Shown here: in pieces, positions 10,040 through 19,036 of the stretch
Numbering within the stretch: position 1 is the stretch's first letter
Layout: each line of letters starts with the position of its first letter
Assembly: GCA_030428255.1 (NCBI GenBank)
Contig: JAUIBT010000010.1
Location: 48,374-112,373 of the forward strand
From: Alphaproteobacteria bacterium
GTDB taxonomy: Bacteria > Pseudomonadota > Alphaproteobacteria > UBA7985 > JAUIBT01
Reading direction: 5' to 3'
Length of the DNA stretch: 64,000 nucleotides
Position numbers and translations under genes: made by a program
Notes under the pieces: generated by a model
Told to the model about the DNA's origin: nothing
The model's database searches: none
Seen by the model: the letters and a program-made list of their open reading frames with translations, nothing else

Positions 10040-11407
10040 TTAGGCAGCAGGCGTGCGCATGGTCACCAGCTCCTCAGCGGCGGTGGGATGAATGCCCACG
10101 GTCGCATCGAAGTCGGCTTTGGACGCGCCCATCTTCATGGCCACAGCAAAGCCCTGCACGATCTCACCCGCGTCAGGGCCAACATAGTGCAGCCCCAGCA
10201 CGCGATCTGTCTCTTTGCAGACCACCAGCTTCATCAGCATTTTCTCATTGCGATCCGGCAGGATGTATTTCATCGCCCGCCCGGTCGAGCGATAGATCTC
10301 CACCTCATAGCCCTGCGCGCGCGCCTCGTCTTCGCTGAGGCCGATGGTGCCGACGCTGGGGTCAGAGAAGACCGCCGTTGCGATGGTGGCATAGTCCATG
10401 CGGCGCGGCTTGCCCTTAAAGTGGGTATCGACAAAGGCCATGGCCTCGCCCAGCGCCACGGGCGTCAGCTGCACGCGGTCGATGACATCGCCCAAGGCAT
10501 AGATGCCGGGCACCGAGGTCTCGAAATGGTGATCCACTTCGATTGCGCCCTTGTCATTGAGCGCGACGCCCACCGCTTCCAGACCCAAGTTATGGGTGTT
10601 CGGGCGGCGGCCGGTGGCCATCAAAACCTGGTCAAAGCGTTGGGACTCCAGCGCGTCGCCGTGCTCTTGCCAAGCCACCTCGATCCCGCCAGCGGCCTGA
10701 GCCAAAGACTCAAGCGTGGTATATGGGCGAATCGTGACGCCCTTGTTGATCATCATTTGGGTCAGGTGATCGCGCAGGTCCTCATCAAAGCCGCGCAGCA
10801 TTTTGTCGGCGCGAAACGCCAGGGTCACATCGGCGCCGAGACCCTGCATGATGCCCGCGAACTCCACCGCGATATAACCCGAGCCATAGACCAGCATGCT
10901 GTCGGGAAAGTCCTGCAACTCGAACAGCTCGTTTGAGGTCATGGCCAGCTCCGCGCCGGGTATGGGCAAGCGCGTGGGATGGCCGCCGACCGCGATCAGG
11001 ATCTTGTCAGCCGTGATGGTTTGGCCGTCCAGGTCGATGCTGTTGGGGCCGATCAGCTTGGCGGTGCCGCGATGCAGGGCAACGCCCGCCGGAGCCAACA
11101 CGTTGTTTTCATAAACGCTTTCCAGGCGGTCAATTTCTTTGTTCTTGGCCGCCATCAGCTTGCCCCAATCAAAGCTGGGCGTGCCACCTAAGGACCAGCC
11201 ATAGCCCGCCACATCGTGCAGATCTTCGCCGACATGGCTGGCATAGGAAAACAGCTTTTTGGGTACGCAGCCGCGAATAACGCAAGTGCCGCCCCAGCGG
11301 TAGGATTCAGCGATGCCCACCTTGGCACCCGTCGCTGCGGCCATGCGCGAGGCGCGCACGCCTCCAGACCCACCACCAATCACAAACAGGTCGTAGTGCA
11401 GGCTCAT
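10040..11407 (-). CDS. gor: Glutathione-disulfide reductase
   Basis: This 455-aa FAD flavoprotein reduces glutathione disulfide with NADPH in the cytoplasm. It shows the FAD-binding GGGSGG near the N-terminus, the redox disulfide GGTCVIRGCVPKK (Cys42 and Cys47), a second dinucleotide fold (VYGSGYIAVEFAG), the ATGRRPNT motif, and the C-terminal catalytic HPTAAEE. Length and motif order match bacterial Gor rather than dihydrolipoamide dehydrogenase or mercuric reductase. It heads a two-gene unit with a GNAT acetyltransferase. No OxyR-type operator could be identified by eye. Confidence 0.95.
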   Translation of the reverse strand: MSLHYDLFVIGGGSGGVRASRMAAATGAKVGIAESYRWGGTCVIRGCVPKKLFSYASHVGEDLHDVAGYGWSLGGTPSFDWGKLMAAKNKEIDRLESVYENNVLAPAGVALHRGTAKLIGPNSIDLDGQTITADKILIAVGGHPTRLPIPGAELAMTSNELFELQDFPDSMLVYGSGYIAVEFAGIMQGLGADVTLAFRADKMLRGFDEDLRDHLTQMMINKGVTIRPYTTLESLAQAAGGIEVAWQEHGDALESQRFDQVLMATGRRPNTHNLGLEAVGVALNDKGAIEVDHHFETSVPGIYALGDVIDRVQLTPVALGEAMAFVDTHFKGKPRRMDYATIATAVFSDPSVGTIGLSEDEARAQGYEVEIYRSTGRAMKYILPDRNEKMLMKLVVCKETDRVLGLHYVGPDAGEIVQGFAVAMKMGASKADFDATVGIHPTAAEELVTMRTPAA

Positions 11408-11654
11408 GGGGCTTCCTTTTCAAGCTAAAGTAGGGCGCAGGCCATCAGTGCAACGCCAGCGAGCAATCTCCCCTTGCCGACTGCGACAGACTTGACCACA
11501 TTAGGAAGGTCAAACCCGGCCAGTCCAACAAGGACCGCCCCTATGTAGGGACTTTGCCGCACAGCGTCCAGAGGGGGCGATCCCCGATAGACGCGGCTTT
11601 GGGCTTGTGGCGGGCAGACAGAGGATCAACTTTGGCACGAGGGCCTATCACCCC

Positions 11655-12311
11655 ATGTGTGGTCGGTATCAATTCGCAAGTCCCATTCAGGAGGCAGGCC
11701 GTTGGTTTGATTTGGCCAGCGTCGCGCCTGTGCCGCCCAATGACAACGCCGCGCCGACGCAGAACCTGGCGGTGATCGCGCGCGGACCCGACGGACGCTT
11801 GCACAGTGTCGCAATGAAGTGGGGCTTGGTGCCCTCTTGGGCAGAGGAGCCTGGCGGTGGCATGATCAACGCCCGCTCAGAGACCGTGTTTGAAAAGCCC
11901 AGCTTTCGCTATGCCGCCGCGCACAACCCTTGCGTCGTGCCCGCAAACGCCTTTTACGAATGGAAGCGCGAAGACAAGGCCAAGCAGCCCTATAAAATCA
12001 CCTGGCCGGATCATCCTGTGTTCTTCTTTTTGGGCATTTGGGATGTCTGGAAGGGTGGGCCGGCACCGCTCTACAGCTTTGCCATTTTGACTCGCGCGGC
12101 CAATCCCTCGCTGGAGGCGCTGCACGAACGCATGCCAATCATGGTCGATGGCGAGCAAGCCAAACGCTGGCTTGATCACGACAAGCGCCACACCACCTTG
12201 GACCACCTGTCCTATGAGTCGGCCCAGGTAAGCTATGCCGCAGAACCGGTCGACAGTGCGATCAATCGGGTGCAAGGTCAAAGGCCGCGCCGCCAAGGCC
12301 AGTTGTTTTAA
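11655..12311 (+). CDS. SOS-response-associated peptidase (SRAP/HMCES, YedK-like)
   Basis: This 218-aa protein begins MCGRYQF. In the SRAP family the initiator Met is removed and Cys2 crosslinks covalently to abasic sites in single-stranded DNA, which fixes the start at 11655 even though the frame is open 16 codons further upstream. Other family signatures follow: WGLVPSW, INARSET, PANAFYEWK and HERMPIM (conserved Asn/Arg, Glu and His of the active site). Expected role: shielding abasic sites at replication forks. No SOS box was evident by eye. The usual length is 200-230 aa, so this one appears complete. Confidence 0.93.
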   Translation: MCGRYQFASPIQEAGRWFDLASVAPVPPNDNAAPTQNLAVIARGPDGRLHSVAMKWGLVPSWAEEPGGGMINARSETVFEKPSFRYAAAHNPCVVPANAFYEWKREDKAKQPYKITWPDHPVFFFLGIWDVWKGGPAPLYSFAILTRAANPSLEALHERMPIMVDGEQAKRWLDHDKRHTTLDHLSYESAQVSYAAEPVDSAINRVQGQRPRRQGQLF

Positions 12312-12365
12312 CTCGATCCAGAGGACCGACCCCTGACCAGCGACCACGGCCATCATTGGCTCAGC

Positions 12366-12734
12366 TTGCATCGCTTCGTGTTCGAATCAGTGGTCACGGG
12401 CCCGGTGATACGCGCATGTGACGCTGTGGCGATCGCGCGCATTTGCCCCCAGCTAACCTTGAACGCGGAGGGTTTTCCCGTTGAGGCCAACGCGATCTGG
12501 GGCGGCATTGCCGTGCATGAGGACCGCGCCCGAGGCGCTAGTGCCTCTGGCCGTGCACGCAAGGGAGAGTTGGCACGCACTTGCGATTCCGGTCTCGCAG
12601 GTCGGGAAGGTCAATTGGGGGGAGGTCAATTGGGGGGAGGTCAATTGGGGGGAGGTCAATTGGACTGGAAAGTTGCTGAGTGGTTCAGCCATCCGCCCAG
12701 CGCCGCGGGCCGCAGCCAAATAGGCGGCAAGTGA
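12366..12734 (+). CDS. Hypothetical, doubtful ORF containing a tandem repeat
   Basis: A 122-codon frame with a TTG start and no clear ribosome site. Residues 1-65 have mixed composition; residues 83-98 are the translated 15-bp repeat (GGQLG units). No family is recognised. The minus frame across the same bases is also open (repeated SPQLT), so coding status is uncertain. Confidence 0.2.
   Translation: MHRFVFESVVTGPVIRACDAVAIARICPQLTLNAEGFPVEANAIWGGIAVHEDRARGASASGRARKGELARTCDSGLAGREGQLGGGQLGGGQLGGGQLDWKVAEWFSHPPSAAGRSQIGGK
12609..12668. repeat. Four 15-bp tandem repeats
   Basis: The unit is ggtcaattgggggga. Three perfect copies (12609-12653) are followed by one copy diverged at its 3' end. 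It is a multiple of three bases, so both open frames across it survive copy-number change. Confidence 0.95.
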
Positions 12735-12759
12735 GGCCACCAGTCAAACATCGCAAACC

Positions 12760-13110
12760 ATGGCGGTTATGACCTCAGCGGGCTTTGAAAGCCGCGAAGA
12801 CCACCAACTGCCGCGCATTCGCCGCTTCCTTGCGGGCGTCGTCGAGGTGCTGGACTTCTACCGCAGCCTTGAGAGCAACCTGCACCGTGCTGTATTTACG
12901 GGCGTCGATGGCCTGGAAGGCGTAACCATGTCACTTTGGAGCGATGAAAAGTCCATGATTCACAGTGTCTATGGCACAGGGCGCCATCGCGAGCTGATGG
13001 ATCAAAGCCGCGACGGATCGCTCTTTGATCGCAGCTCCTTCACGCGGGCATTGCTGCTAGCAGAACGCGGCACCTGGGGCGGTCAGACCGTGGCTGCTGG
13101 CCGGCTCTAG
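12760..13110 (+). CDS. Hypothetical protein, possible ferredoxin-like (dimeric alpha/beta barrel) fold
   Basis: This 116-aa protein has no signal peptide or membrane segment. The second half (VTMSLWSDEKSMIHSVYGTG, then SSFTRALLLAERGTWGG) has the spacing of small monooxygenase-like domains of the dimeric alpha/beta-barrel type: a strand with a Trp and acidic pair, a His-rich helix and a final GTW strand. The link is pattern-based and weak. It is convergent with the next gene; the two stop codons lie on the same palindromic ctag (13107-13110). Confidence 0.55.
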   Translation: MAVMTSAGFESREDHQLPRIRRFLAGVVEVLDFYRSLESNLHRAVFTGVDGLEGVTMSLWSDEKSMIHSVYGTGRHRELMDQSRDGSLFDRSSFTRALLLAERGTWGGQTVAAGRL

Positions 13111-13613
13111 GGGCGCGTTTTTTCAACAATGCTGCCATCTTGCAGGCTGGCGGGCGCGGCGTCTTGAGGGCCCAAGGGGCGAATGTAGGTAAAGACCAAA
13201 CGGTCTTTCGTGTAGCGACCGGTTGGCTTGCACTTGGCGTGGATTTCGCGCGCGCCGGTTAGAACGATCTTGGTCTCTGACATGTGCGGTCCGCTTACGG
13301 CGTAGGCTAAAGGCGCGCCCAGGCAATGCTTGGAAAACACCCGCGCGGTGCCTTGGTACTGCTCGCCTTGCAATTGGCCGTTGAACAACAGAGTACCTGG
13401 GCGCACGCCAGCGGCCTGCATGAGGCGGCGCGGTTCGTAGTATTCGAAGATCCGCTGATCGCCCTGTGCGTGCAAAATCATGACCGAGCCGTTGTGCCAC
13501 CACAAGGATTCGGCGCGCAGAGCACTCGGCAACACGAGCAACACGAAGGCCAGCAGGGCTAGCAGGCCAGCTTTGGGCGCGCCTTGGGCGGCCCGGGTGC
13601 GTTGATACAACAT
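13107..13613 (-). CDS. Secreted hypothetical protein
   Basis: This 168-aa protein has an N-terminal signal peptide (hydrophobic stretch LLALLAFVLLVLPS, cleavage near LRAES). The mature part opens with SLWWHNGSVMILHAQGDQR and contains GTLLFNGQ, FSKHC and HAKC, with one Cys pair that could form a disulfide in the periplasm. The pattern recalls a family of uncharacterised rhizobial exported proteins; no function is known. I prefer the ATG at 13613 over the GTG at 13622 because agaagg/aggtgg precedes it. Confidence 0.7.
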   Translation of the reverse strand: MLYQRTRAAQGAPKAGLLALLAFVLLVLPSALRAESLWWHNGSVMILHAQGDQRIFEYYEPRRLMQAAGVRPGTLLFNGQLQGEQYQGTARVFSKHCLGAPLAYAVSGPHMSETKIVLTGAREIHAKCKPTGRYTKDRLVFTYIRPLGPQDAAPASLQDGSIVEKTRP

Positions 13614-13825
13614 AGTCTCCACCTTCTGCCCGAACTTGGCCCAAGCCTAAGTGGAAGCCCTAGGAGCGTATTCGCCTCGACAGGCTGACTTGATCGCCAA
13701 ATCCAGCACTTGATCGCTTGCCCGGCGACCAGCATGGCTGACCAGCTTGGCGAAACGAAAAATGCGCCCCATTGGGCAAAATGGCCCTTTGCAAGGGCGA
13801 CTTTCTAGACTAAATACCAGGGCAT

Positions 13826-13899
13826 GCGGGTGTAGCATAGTGGTAATGCAGCGGCCTTCCAAGCCTCTGAGGTGGGTTCGATTCCCATCACCCGCTCCA
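13826..13899 (+). tRNA. tRNA-Gly (anticodon TCC)
   Basis: A 74-nt cloverleaf with encoded CCA. Acceptor gcgggtg pairs with cacccgc, D arm gcat/atgc, anticodon loop cttccaa giving TCC, T arm with ggttcgattcc. The anticodon stem has one C-T mismatch at its second pair. Confidence 0.95.
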
Positions 13900-14000
13900 C
13901 GATCTCCTTGAAATTGAAGACGTTTTTCTGGTTGGCCACGGCAAGATTTCGCCGTCGGTGCGCGCAGTGCTTGGCTGGCGGACCATCCCTAAGGCGCCGG

Positions 14001-14621
14001 TTAGCCTTCTGCCAAGCGGCGCGGTGTCTCGAAGCTCTCCAGGCTCAACTGACCAGCTGTCGAGCCTGCTCCGCCACTTTGGGTCAGCCCCTGCCAAGCG
14101 CCGTGCATATGAAATTGCACCAGGCCAGCGGTCGGCAGCTTGTGCACAAGGCGCTCCAAAGCATCCGGGCTGTGTCCAGGCTGGAAGGCCGCCGCTTCAC
14201 AGCAGAAATCGTGTAGGCCCGGATTGTGGCCTATGACCAACACGCGGCGCGCTTTGGGCCAAACATACTCGGCGACAATCTGAGCTAAGGTGGGTTGATC
14301 AGCCCCGTACAGACGATCCAACACCAGCGCCGGTCGCACCAGGTCTTTGGCATGGCCAAGCAGCTCCCAGGTCTGCAGCGCTCGCGTGGCGCTGGACACC
14401 AACACGCAGTCCAAAGGCAGGTCCAAAATGCGCGCCAAATACTCCCCCATCAGCGGTGCTGCCGCACGCCCGCGTGCGCTCAAGGGCCGCTTAAAATCAC
14501 TGCTCTGAGGATCTGACCAAGAGGACTTGGCGTGGCGCAAAACAAAAAGCTGCTTGCGGCGGCTGTGGTCGTCACCAGCTCCCAAACGGTCTTGGGATCG
14601 GAGTTTAGGGTCTTTCTTCAC
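14001..14621 (-). CDS. Histidine phosphatase family protein, SixA-like
   Basis: This 206-aa protein has the phosphohistidine-phosphatase opening LFVLRHAKSSW (catalytic His in the RHG-type motif), then SSATRALQTWELL and VIGHNPGLHDF with the second catalytic His. SixA enzymes remove phosphate from phosphohistidine, for example on HPt domains or the nitrogen PTS protein. The GTG at 14621 has GGAGG 7 nt upstream. It follows the zinc-ribbon gene by 18 nt on the same strand and is probably cotranscribed. The C-terminal extension after HMHGAW is Ser/Gly-rich and unassigned. Confidence 0.83.
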   Translation of the reverse strand: MKKDPKLRSQDRLGAGDDHSRRKQLFVLRHAKSSWSDPQSSDFKRPLSARGRAAAPLMGEYLARILDLPLDCVLVSSATRALQTWELLGHAKDLVRPALVLDRLYGADQPTLAQIVAEYVWPKARRVLVIGHNPGLHDFCCEAAAFQPGHSPDALERLVHKLPTAGLVQFHMHGAWQGLTQSGGAGSTAGQLSLESFETPRRLAEG

Positions 14622-14639
14622 GCCTGCGCCTCCACCGAA

Positions 14640-14915
14640 TCAGCCCTTGGGATAGCAATCTGGGCAGCGGCGACCAGCCTCGTGAAATACTTGGCACTTG
14701 GAGCACTGTACCATGGGCTTGGCCTCGACGACCGAACCCGAGCGGTGTTCACGCGACTGGCTTGCACGCGACTGGCTTTGCGCTTGCTTGCGCGCGCCCG
14801 ACCTCCGCGCTGAAGTGTCGGCCCCTTTCTTGGCGCGATCAAAGCGGCCAACAAAGCGAAACAGACTCCAAAGCCCGATCAGGATCAGAACGAAGGAGAC
14901 GAGTTTTGCAAACAT
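14640..14915 (-). CDS. Small membrane protein with C-terminal zinc ribbon
   Basis: This 91-aa protein has one N-terminal membrane helix (residues 3-24), a basic Ser/Arg/Gln-rich linker and a C-terminal CSKC..CPDC zinc-ribbon-like motif. The layout resembles small PP0621-type proteins, which lack a known role. It lies upstream of the SixA-like gene in the same direction. Confidence 0.72.
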   Translation of the reverse strand: MFAKLVSFVLILIGLWSLFRFVGRFDRAKKGADTSARRSGARKQAQSQSRASQSREHRSGSVVEAKPMVQCSKCQVFHEAGRRCPDCYPKG

Positions 14916-15026
14916 GGGACCTCTGCGATTGTGGCGGGCGGCGCAACGTTCTGCGACTTGTTTGGCGGATTATGCGGGGCAAAGCAAGGTTACAAACTGC
15001 CCCGGCAGCTTAGCTGCAAACGCGCG

Positions 15027-15878
15027 CTAAAGCCCAAAGCGCGCCCACAAGGCACGCTCCTCAACCGCTTGTATGGTTTGTTCGGGCAGACTGTTGGTCT
15101 GGGCAGCGAACCCAAGGCCGACTTGAGCACCGAACATGGACAGCAGGCCGCCGCGACGCTGCTCGAACACTTGGAAGCGCACCTTGGGCCCAAACTTCGC
15201 TTGAGCAACGCTGATCAGATCGCCCAAGCCGTCGATCAGGCCCAGATCCAGCGCACGCGGACCCAGCCAGACATCGCCGTTCATCAAGCTGGCGTCGTCG
15301 CCTTTCAGCTTGTCGTTTCGGCGCGCGCGCACATGATCGATAAAGGTCTGGTGCAAGTCTTCAAACAGACCTTTGAGCCAAACCTGGTCGCTCTCTTTTT
15401 CCGGCTGAAAAGGGTCCAGCTTGAGTTTATTTTCGCCCGCGGTGGTCACGCGGCGCTCAATTCCATAGCGCGCGATCAGCTCGTTAAAGCCAAACCCAGC
15501 GCGAATGACACCGATTGAGCCGACAATCGACGCCGCATCGGCGTGGATCTCGTCAGCGGCGCAGGCAATCCAATATCCACCTGAGGCTGCAACGTCCTCG
15601 ACCACGGCGAAGACCGGCTTTTTGTGTTTGTCGGCCAGATGGCGAATCCGCTTGGCCACCAAAGACGACTGCACAGGCGACCCGCCCGGCGAGTTAACGA
15701 CGACAAATACCGCTTTGCTGGCTTTGAACTTGAAGGCGCGCTCCAAGGGATCGGCGCTGGATTGAATATTGATATTTTTAGAAAATCTTCCACCCCCGCT
15801 CGCGATGGCACCTTGCAAACGCACCACCGAGACCGTCGGTCCGCTTCGCGTAATCTTTGATTTCGTCCAATGCAGCAT
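15027..15878 (-). CDS. S49 family serine peptidase (SppA/SohB-like)
   Basis: This 283-aa protein matches the signal-peptide-peptidase group: NSPGGSP near residue 65, the nucleophile region EDVAASGGYWIACAADEI, SIVGSIGVI, and the catalytic Lys region ENKLKLDPF. Length matches the short single-domain form. No clear membrane span is visible, so it may be cytoplasmic or peripherally bound. The ATG at 15878 is preferred over a TTG two codons upstream. Expected role: degrading cleaved signal peptides or membrane-protein fragments. It is divergent from the penicillin-binding protein gene. Confidence 0.88.
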   Translation of the reverse strand: MLHWTKSKITRSGPTVSVVRLQGAIASGGGRFSKNINIQSSADPLERAFKFKASKAVFVVVNSPGGSPVQSSLVAKRIRHLADKHKKPVFAVVEDVAASGGYWIACAADEIHADAASIVGSIGVIRAGFGFNELIARYGIERRVTTAGENKLKLDPFQPEKESDQVWLKGLFEDLHQTFIDHVRARRNDKLKGDDASLMNGDVWLGPRALDLGLIDGLGDLISVAQAKFGPKVRFQVFEQRRGGLLSMFGAQVGLGFAAQTNSLPEQTIQAVEERALWARFGL

Positions 15879-16197
15879 GCGCAAGCGCCTCCGTTACAGG
15901 GTCAGAACTGTGGCAAAAGCCGGACCAATTGGGGTGCTTTGGTGGAAGACGCAGCGGGTCGTTGCAAGCTGCGAAAATCTACCTTAAGTTGCTAACCTTT
16001 CATCACTTCTATTTCAAAAAAGCGATTTCGTGCAGTCCCCATCGGCTCGCCCCCCACAAGGTAGGGTGCCTCGTCCCCTACATCAACAGTCTCGCCGTCT
16101 TCCGACCAGCAATCCCGGTTCTGCTCTCAGCTTTGCCCTGGGGGTGGTAGGCTTGCCGCTGCGCTTTGTTGTGCGGCTGGTGGCGGTACAACTCTCC

Positions 16198-19002
16198 ATG
16201 CCCATGCTACGGTTCTTGGCAGGCGGCTTGACCTGGCTTGCCAGCGGTCTCGCCCTAGCGGCGCTGACCAGCGTTGTTGGGTTTTTCCTCCTCGCCAGCA
16301 GCGTGCCCGACCCGTCGCCGCTCTATCGCTATCGCCCTGTCGTAGCCAGCGAAATCAGCGACCAGGCCGGGCAGACCATGTTCCGCTTGTCTCACGAATA
16401 CCGGCTGTTTGCGCCCTATCAGGACATGCCGAACCATCTGATCTACGCTTTTCTAGTCGCCGAGGATCAACGCTTTTTTGAGCACTCAGGCGTTGACGGC
16501 GTTTCCCTGCTGCGCGCGGCGGCTGCCAACGTGCAGCGCTCCTTTCAAAAGCAACGCGCGCTGGGTGGATCGACCATCACTCAGCAGGTTTCCAAGATGT
16601 ACGTGGGTTCAGAGCGCACCTTTTTGCGCAAGCTGCGCGAGGCCATTTTTGCCGCCAAACTGGAGCAACGACTCTCAAAGCAGAAGATCCTTGAAATCTA
16701 TCTCAACGAGGTGTTTTTTGGCGTCAACACCTATGGCGTTGGCGCGGCGGCCGAGCGCTATTTTGGCAAAAAAATTCAAGACCTAACGCTCAGTGAGGCG
16801 GCCTTCTTGGCCGCGCTGCCCAAGGGCCCGAACAACTACCACCCCTTGCGGCATCCCGAGGCGGCCAAAGAGCGGCGCGACTGGGTGCTGGCGCGCATGG
16901 CCGAAGCTGGCATTATCTCTGAGCTGGACGCCCAATTTGCGGTAAGCCAGCCTTTGCCCCAGACCATCCATTATGGCCTGCGCGGAACCCCAACCACCTA
17001 TTTCGATCTGGAGGTCAAGCGCGAGCTGGAGCAGCGGTTCGGCGAATCGGCGCTCTATTCGCAAGGCCTTAGGGTGCGTTCCAGCCTGGACCCCGAGCTG
17101 CAATCCTTGGCCGAAATGAGCCTGCAAGAGCACATCATTGCCTTGGACATCAAAGCGGGCTTCCGCGGCCCGATTCAGCAGTTTGATCTGAGTCTGCCGG
17201 GTTGGGATCGCGAGTTTTTGGACCTGCAATTGGCCCAGGTCTTTGAAGGCTGGCAGCCTGCCTTGGTGGTCAAAGCCAATGCCGAGCGCGCAGTTCTTGT
17301 CTTCAAGTCCGGTGCGCGGGGACTCATGCGCCTGGAGGATATGGCTTGGGCACGCCCCTACCGCTTTGGGCAGAAGCCTGGTGCCTATCCACAGCGCGTC
17401 GATCAGGCGCTGCAAGCCGGAGACGTGATCTGGGTCGAGGCGCACGAGGACCGGCAAGCTGAGGGCGAGATCAAGCACCCGCAGATTGATCAACCGACGC
17501 TGGGCAACCCTTCTATGTTGCTTGCAGCGCTCAGTCAGCCGCAAGGCGCCGAGCCGGGCTTGTCCGATGAACAGCTTAAGCGTTACCGACTGCGCCAACT
17601 GCCTATCTTGAGCGGCGCGGCTTTGGTGATGGATACGCGCACCGCACAGATCAAGGCTCTGGTCGGCGGCATCTCGCCCAAGCTATCGCACTTCAATCGC
17701 GCCACCCAGGCCATGCGCCAGCCAGGCTCAACCATCAAGCCCTTTGTTGCCTTGGCGGCGCTGGAGCAGGGTTTACGCCCTTCCAGCAAGCTGCAAGACA
17801 ACAAGCTAACCATCAGCCTTGCCGGTTCGCCAGACTGGAGCCCGCAAAACTATGACCGGAAGTTCTGGGGATCCATCAGCCTCAGCAAGGCGCTGACCTA
17901 TTCGCGCAACGTGCCCATGGTGCGCTTGTACCAAAAACTGGGCATGAAACCCATCAGCCAGACCATGCAGGGCCTAGGTCTGTATGATGCACCCCTGCAC
18001 AACCCTTCTGCGGTGCTCGGCGCGAATGAGACCAGTTTGATGCGCCTGGCTGCGGCCTATGCGGCGGTGGCCAACGATGGTATCTATCGCGAGCCCACCA
18101 CCCTGTCGCAGGTCGAAGACGCCGACGGCTTGCTGTTGTTCAACGCCCAAGAAGGCGACCGCGAACAGTGCCTCATGTCGGCCTTTTGTCAGGCCTTGGA
18201 GGCCCGCGAGGTGGCCTCGGCAAAATCTGCGGGCGATCTGCGCGCTATGCTGCGTTCGGTCATGACCGATGGCACGGGGCGCTCGACCCAAGCCAAGGTG
18301 CCGCATGCTCTAATGGGCAAGACGGGCACCAGCAATGCGGCGCGCGATGCCTGGTTTATTGGCTTTGACCAGCACACCTTGGTTGCTGTGTTTGTCGGCT
18401 ATGACACGCCCGAGTCCTTGGGTGATAAGGCGACGGGTGGCGGCATCGCAGGCCCGATTTTTGCTAATATTTTCAAGTCGATGCGCGCGTGGCAGAGCGG
18501 GCAATTCTCCATCGCCATGACGGCGCGCGGCTTCCGGGTCGGACGCAGCTTTGATGCGCAAACCGAGGTGGCTTTGGCTGAGCTGGGCCGATCACAGCAG
18601 GGCACGAGCGGGCCTTCCAAACCGCGCGAGCAAGCCCAGGCGCGCCCCAAATCCATGCCCAAATCCAAGCCTAAAGTACAAGCCGCGCCGCAAGGCCAAC
18701 AGGCCAATTTGCCCAGCGCCAATCAGGTCGAGGCAGGCGGCCACCTGGCGGCTGGCCACGGCCTCTATGACCCCGGCCAACAACAAGGGACACTACCGGG
18801 CGGCCTGCAAGCGGGCTATGGCAGCTATCTGGCACCGCCGCCGCCCTTGCCGAACGGCGGCTATGTGGTGCCCGCGCCTGGCTATGCGCCTTTGCCGACC
18901 TTGGTTTACCCAGGGTCGATGGTGGTGCAGCAGCCGATTTTTGGCCAGCCCCAATATGGACAGCCCCAATATGGCCAACCATTGTTCTGGCCCACGCGCT
19001 GA
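16198..19002 (+). CDS. mrcA: Class A penicillin-binding protein 1A (transglycosylase/transpeptidase)
   Basis: A bifunctional peptidoglycan synthase of about 934 aa at the inner membrane. After one membrane helix (~residues 8-40) comes a GT51 glycosyltransferase domain (EDQRFFEHSGVD near 88, GGSTITQQVSK near 122, EIYLNEVFFG). The transpeptidase follows, with nucleophile Ser in PGSTIKPF (~511), SxN in YSRNVP (~569) and KTGTSNAARDAWFIGF (~708). The last ~130 residues are a Lys/Pro/Gln-rich tail with three GQPQY-type repeats, probably periplasmic and unstructured. The frame is open to a GTG at 16030; I prefer ATG 16198 because the membrane helix then sits at the N-terminus, as in the family. No strong ribosome site decides it. 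Confidence 0.92.
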   Translation: MPMLRFLAGGLTWLASGLALAALTSVVGFFLLASSVPDPSPLYRYRPVVASEISDQAGQTMFRLSHEYRLFAPYQDMPNHLIYAFLVAEDQRFFEHSGVDGVSLLRAAAANVQRSFQKQRALGGSTITQQVSKMYVGSERTFLRKLREAIFAAKLEQRLSKQKILEIYLNEVFFGVNTYGVGAAAERYFGKKIQDLTLSEAAFLAALPKGPNNYHPLRHPEAAKERRDWVLARMAEAGIISELDAQFAVSQPLPQTIHYGLRGTPTTYFDLEVKRELEQRFGESALYSQGLRVRSSLDPELQSLAEMSLQEHIIALDIKAGFRGPIQQFDLSLPGWDREFLDLQLAQVFEGWQPALVVKANAERAVLVFKSGARGLMRLEDMAWARPYRFGQKPGAYPQRVDQALQAGDVIWVEAHEDRQAEGEIKHPQIDQPTLGNPSMLLAALSQPQGAEPGLSDEQLKRYRLRQLPILSGAALVMDTRTAQIKALVGGISPKLSHFNRATQAMRQPGSTIKPFVALAALEQGLRPSSKLQDNKLTISLAGSPDWSPQNYDRKFWGSISLSKALTYSRNVPMVRLYQKLGMKPISQTMQGLGLYDAPLHNPSAVLGANETSLMRLAAAYAAVANDGIYREPTTLSQVEDADGLLLFNAQEGDREQCLMSAFCQALEAREVASAKSAGDLRAMLRSVMTDGTGRSTQAKVPHALMGKTGTSNAARDAWFIGFDQHTLVAVFVGYDTPESLGDKATGGGIAGPIFANIFKSMRAWQSGQFSIAMTARGFRVGRSFDAQTEVALAELGRSQQGTSGPSKPREQAQARPKSMPKSKPKVQAAPQGQQANLPSANQVEAGGHLAAGHGLYDPGQQQGTLPGGLQAGYGSYLAPPPPLPNGGYVVPAPGYAPLPTLVYPGSMVVQQPIFGQPQYGQPQYGQPLFWPTR
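18943..18987 (+). repeat. Three 15-bp repeats in the PBP1A tail
   Basis: Units ggccagccccaatat and ggacagccccaatat, then a diverged third copy, encode GQPQY-GQPQY-GQPLF at the very C-terminus of the penicillin-binding protein. Confidence 0.85.
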
Positions 19003-19036
19003 CCTTGTTAGCCCTTTGATTTCATAGGATTACGTC

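Larger units (their letters stand above)
12312..12759. other. Spacer with short repeat and no confirmed gene
   Basis: This 448-bp stretch carries a 15-bp tandem repeat and frames open on both strands, which is expected in GC-rich DNA. The plus frame 12366-12734 (122 codons, TTG start) reads a plausible first half (HRFVFESVVTGPVIR..EGFPVEAN) and then repetitive GGQLG. I recognise no family. It could be a decayed gene or non-coding. Confidence 0.4.

Noticed and set aside
9812..10936. 374-codon plus frame opposite gor and the GNAT gene
   Set aside because: Arg/His/Gln-rich shadow without domains.
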